NCBI RefSeq assembly: GCF_022376445.1
Contig: NW_025955006.1
Span: forward strand, 225,591-289,590
Length of the DNA: 64,000 bases
Direction of reading: 5' to 3'
DNA from: Fomitopsis serialis
Lineage: Eukaryota; Basidiomycota; Agaricomycetes; Polyporales; Fomitopsidaceae
The notes beneath the pieces were generated by a model, which had not been told where the DNA came from, made no database searches, and saw nothing but the letters and a program-made list of their open reading frames with translations. The position numbers and the translations under genes are program-made. This document shows, piece after piece, positions 58,625-64,000 of the stretch. Numbering within the stretch: the stretch's first letter is position 1; the number at the start of each line of letters is the position of its first letter.

Positions 58625-61219
58625 ATGTCGACAACAACAACAAAGACCAAAACCAAAAGACGGACTCAACAGACTACTACTAGTCGACCCGTCACCCGCG
58701 CATCGAGCCGAGCTACGACGTATGCTCAGGGCAATATCCGGGACGTCGACGAGCGTCGTCCCGAGGACCAGGGCCCCGGTGAGCAAATGCCACCTCGCTC
58801 ACCTATCCCTGACGGTTCTGTTCGCAGAACCTCTTCGCCTCAGCACGTCGAGCAAGAGCTCGAGCACGAGCGCACACCACCCGCCCGCGCACCATCCCTG
58901 GAGCGCACACCACCCGCGGGCGCACCATCTCCTGCGCCCTCAGTTCGCTCCGAAACACGGCGCACGTCGGAGACCAGCATCCGTGACATGTGCCAAGATT
59001 TTTTCGACATGATCAACGACCGTCTCGAAGATTCGGACGAGGTCATCCGAAATGCGGCGAATTTCGCCAACACTGCCTTGCGTGACGTCATGGCAGCTCA
59101 GCAACGAGCGGCCGAGACTCGCAACCTCACGCGGACGATGTTCCTGGACATCCGTAGACAACTGGACCGTCTTGGGTACGGACCAGCCGAAGAGGAAGAC
59201 GAGGTACGTGACGATGATCACGGACGCCATGCCTCTCCGCATTCGGTTAACAGCAGGCAACCATCGCCGCATATCCGCGATGACGACTACGTCGAGACCA
59301 TGTCCCTCGACACTATGTTCGCGCCGAGGCGACCGAATGAATCCGACGCTCAATACGCCAACCGGGCCCGACGTCGGGATCAATTCCTGGACCGCCAAGG
59401 AATGGAGCAACGCCGACGCGAACGTGAAGCTCGCATCGCGCAGACCTGGCGCGAGACTGCGGAACGACACGGAGGCGATCCGTATGCCAATCAGCAGGCC
59501 TACGCGCCATACCCGGGTCCTCCTGATGACGACGACGACCCGGACGACGACTACGACGGTGACCCGCGCCAACCGTCGCCGCGAGACCCTAGACCACCCC
59601 GTGACTATCCAGATGCGGATGGTCAACGAGGAGGAGCTGCCCCGCCACCACCTCCGCCACCTGGCGGACCACCCGATGACGACGGTGGAAGTGATGGGTC
59701 GGGCGATCGCGACGACGAGCGGGACCTCCAAGATGACGATGAGGATGCGCGTGAGCACCCGCGCCGGGATGAACGTCGCTTCACCCGAAGCCCTACATAC
59801 CTAGCAGATCGACGTGTACCGATGTACGATACACGCGCTGGCAATAGACGAGTCCGTGACCCCTACGATCCAGACTACGATGACACCTTCAGAGCTGAAG
59901 GCCTTCGCATGATACGAAGGTTAGTCCGAGAAAAACTATCTGAGAGCATGCCAGACAGCAATGCACTCAAGAATATTAAGAATATACCCACACCCTCGCA
60001 GTACGATGGTACTGACGACTACGAGCAGTTCGAAAACTGGCTCAAGAACTTACTTCGCTGGATGAGTCTCTTCCGTCTAGGTGGACCGACACTCGACAAA
60101 GAACGTTTGTATATACTTGGCCAGTTCTTGAAGGGAAAGGCTGCCGACTGGTATAACGATACCATCGATGCACCTACCGCGAACGGAAGGCCTTGGACGT
60201 TCCTTGAGGCACTCTGTGGTCTATTCGATAGATTCTTACACCATGCGACTGCCAGCACAGCAGCCGACAAGTTCTACGCTGCTAAATACACTAAAGAAGG
60301 TGGTATTAACGGCCTCTGGGACTATCTCACGAAGTATGCGGCCCGTATGCCCATACCACCTGACGACTACACGTTCGCACGCGTGTTCACGGAGGCGCTT
60401 CCCAGCGACATCGGCGTGCCGCTGTTCCAGGCCAAAAACGTGTCCGTCGAGTCGACTCCCCTACAGCGACTCCGACGTCTTGCTCTGCAGCAAGAACACA
60501 ACAATAAACAAGTCGCGGCCTACCGTTCCAAACACGCTGCGCGGGTTGCGACAACTATACCCAATACTGCAAGCAACCCTTCGACGCGAAGCACTGACCG
60601 TCGTGTCGAGTCGAACCATCGCGATAGCCGAGGGCATAGTAGTGGCCAACAGGGCACTCGTAAGTTCATTCGTTTCGTTCGTCGCTCTGACCTCTTGGCT
60701 GCTGCAGCTCGCGGCGGAGGTGCGCCGCTGATTCGTCCTAAGGGACTGCAACAATCCTCTCAGCCGACCTCAAACATCCGTGGTGGTGTTGCACCTGCTT
60801 CGGGCAACCGTTCGTCAGGCCAGCAGGGTGCGTCGCACCAGTCTCATTCTCACGCACATGGCACTTCACAGCACTCGCGCAAGTGCTTCAACTGTGGAGA
60901 AGAGGGACACTTCTCAAAAGACTGTCCCCATCCACCACGCACAAACTTCCGTGCGGCGCGTATCGTCGATGATCGCGACGATCCCGATGTAAACGAGTTG
61001 GAACGTCCGCCCGACAATCCTGTCGAGGCGCCCGAAGGGTCGCCGGATGCGACGCCGGAGGCTCCTTCGCCTGCGGTTGAGGCAGCAAGTGCTGATAACC
61101 AAGACGAAGTACTCGCCCAATTAGAGGACGAGTACCTCGCCATGGATGGATCACAGTATGATCCTGACGAGTACATCGCGATGGAGGATGCACTCGAGGA
61201 TGACGACAATGTCGTATAG
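58625..61219 (+). CDS. Retrotransposon Gag-like protein with CCHC zinc knuckle
   Basis: One uninterrupted frame of 864 codons from ATG 58625. Order: Ser/Thr/Arg-rich N-terminus; a helical segment at about 120-190 (MCQDFFDMINDRLEDSDEVI); an acidic/Pro-rich middle with Asp runs and seven prolines (about 290-370); a capsid-like helical region from about 455 (IPTPSQYDGTDDYEQFENWL, LGQFLKGKAADWYNDTID); and a CCHC knuckle CFNCGEEGHFSKDC at residues 754-767. An acidic tail follows. This arrangement is that of Gag from Ty3/gypsy-type LTR elements, which packages element RNA. No protease, reverse transcriptase or integrase frame follows and no LTR pair was found, so it is an orphan gag or a domesticated gag gene. 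The intact 2.6-kb frame favours a young insertion or selection. Confidence 0.88.
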   Translation: MSTTTTKTKTKRRTQQTTTSRPVTRASSRATTYAQGNIRDVDERRPEDQGPGEQMPPRSPIPDGSVRRTSSPQHVEQELEHERTPPARAPSLERTPPAGAPSPAPSVRSETRRTSETSIRDMCQDFFDMINDRLEDSDEVIRNAANFANTALRDVMAAQQRAAETRNLTRTMFLDIRRQLDRLGYGPAEEEDEVRDDDHGRHASPHSVNSRQPSPHIRDDDYVETMSLDTMFAPRRPNESDAQYANRARRRDQFLDRQGMEQRRREREARIAQTWRETAERHGGDPYANQQAYAPYPGPPDDDDDPDDDYDGDPRQPSPRDPRPPRDYPDADGQRGGAAPPPPPPPGGPPDDDGGSDGSGDRDDERDLQDDDEDAREHPRRDERRFTRSPTYLADRRVPMYDTRAGNRRVRDPYDPDYDDTFRAEGLRMIRRLVREKLSESMPDSNALKNIKNIPTPSQYDGTDDYEQFENWLKNLLRWMSLFRLGGPTLDKERLYILGQFLKGKAADWYNDTIDAPTANGRPWTFLEALCGLFDRFLHHATASTAADKFYAAKYTKEGGINGLWDYLTKYAARMPIPPDDYTFARVFTEALPSDIGVPLFQAKNVSVESTPLQRLRRLALQQEHNNKQVAAYRSKHAARVATTIPNTASNPSTRSTDRRVESNHRDSRGHSSGQQGTRKFIRFVRRSDLLAAAARGGGAPLIRPKGLQQSSQPTSNIRGGVAPASGNRSSGQQGASHQSHSHAHGTSQHSRKCFNCGEEGHFSKDCPHPPRTNFRAARIVDDRDDPDVNELERPPDNPVEAPEGSPDATPEAPSPAVEAASADNQDEVLAQLEDEYLAMDGSQYDPDEYIAMEDALEDDDNVV

Positions 61220-61272
61220 CATCAGGAAAAACCAATTTGTCTTTTCTCAGCATCTTTTGCACTATTAAGACA

Positions 61273-61322
61273 CCAAGGGTACTGAAGACCATGAAGCTCA
61301 GTTTACACAAGTACCCTTTTTC
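61273..61322 (+). terminator. 3' hairpin after the gag ORF
   Basis: AAGGGTAC and GTACCCTT can pair across a loop of about 30 nt and are followed by a T run. It may mark a transcript end or be chance. Confidence 0.3.
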
Positions 61323-61451
61323 ATTATGCATAAAAAGCAAATTGAAGATGACTGATGCAGCCAGGCCTAATATAATGCATTGTAATGATAGCCGTGCATT
61401 CACCTAAGAAGCATGCTTTAAATGGCTTTAAAAGTGCTCTTAAGTTTGAAA

Positions 61452-61471
61452 AACCCCAGTCAGTTGGGGTT
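61452..61471 (+). repeat. Short perfect hairpin
   Basis: AACCCCA and TGGGGTT are separated by the 6-base loop GTCAGT. Confidence 0.6.
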
Positions 61472-61669
61472 CTCTCTTCAGTAGGTAGATTTATCATTTA
61501 CTGCTTATTGGAGCTTCAGCTCACTTCATTTGACTGAAACTAGCATGGAATTTGCACGCATCCGGACGGCATTCAGTACGGTTACATTGTAATAAATAGC
61601 AGCTAGTAGTACACAGCATAACAAAGCTTGAGATGTCCGCCACAGCGCACGCAACCCCAGCCAGCGACG

Positions 61670-61830
61670 TACAAGTGATGGAGATGGCAGCGACGGCGAC
61701 GGCAATAGCAATAGTGATGGCAATAGCGGTGGCGATGTGGGTGACGATGGCGATGGCGAGAGTCACAGCGATAGGGAGAGCAGTAAGAACGATAGCCACA
61801 GGGACAGGAAGGGTGAGAGGGGAGCGACGT
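61670..61830. repeat. Degenerate GGCGAT/GGCAAT hexanucleotide repeat
   Basis: Interrupted repeats of GATGGC, GGCAATA and GGCGATG run for about 160 bases. The minus frame reads as alternating Ala/Ile/Val, which is a repeat artefact and not a supported gene. Confidence 0.6.
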
Positions 61831-62022
61831 TGTACAGAGGTATAGTAGTGATAGCTACTAGATGGTTGCAGTCGCGCCTGCAATTAGCGCATTTGTGCAC
61901 GCAGAAATGTGCCACTTACTGTGTGAATCCGCGTCCACGCGCTTCTGCGTTAGTGAACGTACTCAGGCAGGTTCTGCGCAATGTCAATACTGAATAAGTG
62001 TCGTATTGTTATGAGATGTATA

Positions 62023-64000
62023 CTACTCACCTCCTTCCCCAGACTCATGGAGCTGGTCTATATCTGCTCCATCCCCGCGAGCCTCGTCGTCGACCTCTTC
62101 TGCAACTCTGCTCCCTTCGTCGTCGGTGTGTCCCGTTCCACTAGGCTCTCCGTCGGAGCCGTCGGCGCCGCGTCGTCTCTTGCCCTTCAACTTGGATGTC
62201 GACGGGCCCGTGCTTCCAGGTTTCTTGGACGAGCTGGACGACTTACCGGTGGTCTTTGACACGGTCCTCGCCTTCTTCGGCGTGCTCGACACCGGCTGGG
62301 TCACCGCCTTCGACGAACTCGGCTCGTTGCTGCGGCTCTGCGGCTTTGACGCACGCAACTGAAGGAAGGGGATGAAGCTGTCCTCCTGCTCGTCGCCGTC
62401 TACAGGCCCCTCAATCGCGTTAGGACCCGCATTGAGACGTGTGCTGTACATATGGTCAGTGAATATCTACATGAGGATAGGTGAAGAATTACCTGATTTC
62501 CTCCCAAATCTGCTCCCTCGTCTCCTGGAGGTAATCGCCAGCTCGATCTTCCAAAGTCTCGAGGATGGCCATCAAGCCATCCCACCTATGGTCACTCAGC
62601 ATTCACTGTTTGCCAATGAAGACAAGATGTACTTACTTAGCCGCAAAGTTCTTGTTGGAGAAGACGGTAGACTGGTGGTGCGATGTCACCTCCATCAGGG
62701 CTGCCTCGATCTAGATTGGTAAGTATACGATCGCATGAGTAGCTTGACGGACGACAGGAACTCGAAGTAGATGCGTACCGCATTGCACGAGAATGCGATG
62801 AGGTTCAGCGGCACCTTGCTGAACTCGTCCAGCGCCGCGTTGACGCTCGCGTTCGCACGTCCAGCCAAACCGTAGTACTGGTAGATTAGCGCAGGGATGC
62901 TTTCATTGCGGAACGGCTCCGTGCGCTCGACCTTGGTACGCTAGCATTGCAGTAAGTTAGCTCTGCTGTGCTGCACAGGCTGTGTGTGCACGTACCTTGC
63001 GATCTAGATTCTTGTCGCGGTCGAACTGGATGTCTACACCGCCGAAGACAAAATTCGGGATGCTGCGAGCCTTGTTGTCATCGTTTACTGCCGATGGGTG
63101 CGTCTCGAGCAGCCAGACGGCGACCTCCCTCCTCTGAGCGACCGACAGACTCCCGAGCTTGAAGACCTGCTCGACGACTTGCTTCGCCTTCTTCTTGATC
63201 TCATTCCTGGTCTGCGAGGCGCACGTCCAGACCTGCAAGATGTAAGAGCATCTGACTCTCGACACTTCTGACCTGACACTCACCACCGTATACACCTTCG
63301 CCCGCATCGCCGCTCGCTTCGCTTTCTCCTCGGCATTCAGCCCCTTCTTCGCCCGCAGCAGCTTGATAGCAGTCTTCAGGTCTGCGTTCGGTTTTCCACT
63401 CTTCCCGCTTCGCTTGCAGGCTTCTCGAATGCTTGCACCAATGAGCTTCTCGCTATTGAGAAGTCGCTTGGTGGGGATAGACGTTTCCTTCGTCCACGCA
63501 GACTTGAGGGCAATCTGCAGGCGCAGACAGTTCTGCGCCGCCGAGACGAGTAACTTGACTTTGGCCGGTAAATCTGCGACCTTGACGCGATTGCTGCTCT
63601 TACGTTCACCTTCGGTCGAACTCGACTTGGCGCGGGCGGGCTTGCGTTGGGCCTTTGTCTCAGACACCAGCTGTCCATCGTCAACGCTACACTGCCCGAT
63701 GATTGATGAGTTTGAGTTACTCACTATCACATCGCCCTCGTCCTCCTCTATCTCAGCGTCTTCATCCTCTCCTTCATCCTCACTCTCTGTGCCTAGGGCC
63801 TCGATCCCGTACTCATCGTCATCCTCGTCATCCTCGTCATCCTCGCTGTCCGAGTCGAACGAACTGCCCTCTTCCACTTCTTCCTCCTCCTCGTCGTCGT
63901 CCACCTTTCCCTCGCCATCATCCTGCTCATCTTCGTCGGACTCATGCTGGGACTCGACCACTTCCTCGTTGCGCATCGCACGGCCCTTGCCCTTGTCCTG
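62023..64000 (-). CDS. DUF6532-like nuclear-type protein, 5' end beyond the window
   Basis: Model: complement(join(62023..62443,62493..62585,62637..62710,62779..62940,62996..63232,63284..>64000)), phases consistent. The frame is open past 64000, so the true start lies outside. After a long acidic run (DDEEEEEVEEGSSFDSD) come basic text and the conserved part: VKVADLPAKVKLLVSAAQN, CLRLQIALKSAWTKE, VVWTCASQTRNEIKKKAKQV, PNFVFGGVDIQFDRDK, LIYQYYGLAGRANASVNAAL, VPLNLIAFSCNAV. This order resembles the DUF6532 family, common and expanded in agaricomycetes and of unknown function. The C-terminus is Ser/Lys-rich (KKARTVSKTTGKSSSSSKK) and ends acidic. Acidic and basic tracts suggest a nuclear or chromatin-associated protein; that is inference. 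Confidence 0.75.

Noticed and set aside
61521..61883. Minus-strand frame with Ala/Ile/Val repeats
   Set aside because: It arises from the GGCGAT/GGCAAT repeat and not from coding selection.
1..64000. CRISPR arrays, operons, Shine-Dalgarno sites and rRNA
   Set aside because: The window is clearly nuclear fungal DNA with spliceosomal introns; no regularly spaced repeats or rRNA motifs were seen.

Overview
The window is genomic DNA of a filamentous basidiomycete, most likely an agaricomycete of the polypore type. The evidence is dense genes with many 45-70 nt GT-AG introns, very small exons, a MO25/Hym1 gene, agaricomycete-type F-box and DUF6532-like genes, a gag-type ORF with a CCHC knuckle, and decayed repeats. 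No prokaryotic signals, CRISPR arrays, rRNA genes or convincing tRNA genes were seen. Exon borders were worked out by eye from splice sites and reading phase.

Region 1 (1-10 kb) looks conserved: a tetraspan membrane protein (-), MO25/Hym1 (+) and an F-box/WD-repeat protein (-). The F-box/WD gene seems broken only by single-base changes in short homopolymers. Its 3' end is duplicated in inverted orientation just upstream of its own start (10.07-10.51 kb). A second inverted repeat lies at 11.16-12.31 kb.

Region 2 (12.5-31.3 kb) is the most striking part: four same-strand paralogues of a large caspase-like (C14, metacaspase-type) protein at 12.53, 17.13, 22.81 and 28.79 kb. Each has a TATA box 40-57 nt before the ATG, an N-terminal leader mostly built of small exons, an intact His/Cys dyad, and a long conserved C-terminal part that I cannot assign to a family. 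A hemerythrin-domain gene lies between copies 2 and 3 on the other strand.

Region 3 (25.7-44 kb) holds fast-evolving low-complexity genes. Two intact coiled-coil paralogues (36.8 and 41.6 kb) and one frameshifted relative (41.35-39.3 kb, -) share an N-terminal domain and a psi-K-x-E motif with nearby acidic residues. A 554-aa intronless ORF (32.4 kb) shares a basic RARGGKK block with the frameshifted relative and with a remnant at 25.7 kb.

Region 4 (44.8-58.3 kb) has an F-box gene whose two halves flank a C2H2 zinc-finger segment, followed by a decayed tandem array that contains dead copies of the coiled-coil genes. A 1,714-bp DNA transposon with near-identical inverted ends and an 8-bp target duplication (56.34-58.05 kb) sits inside one array unit and carries an intron-containing fragment of an UNC93-like transporter gene (Pack-type capture). 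Region 5 (58.6-64 kb) has a gag-only retroelement ORF and, cut by the window end, a DUF6532-like gene (-).

Inference: the caspase-like cluster beside fast-changing coiled-coil genes is a reasonable candidate for a lineage-specific cell-death or self/non-self locus, but nothing in the sequence proves that role.
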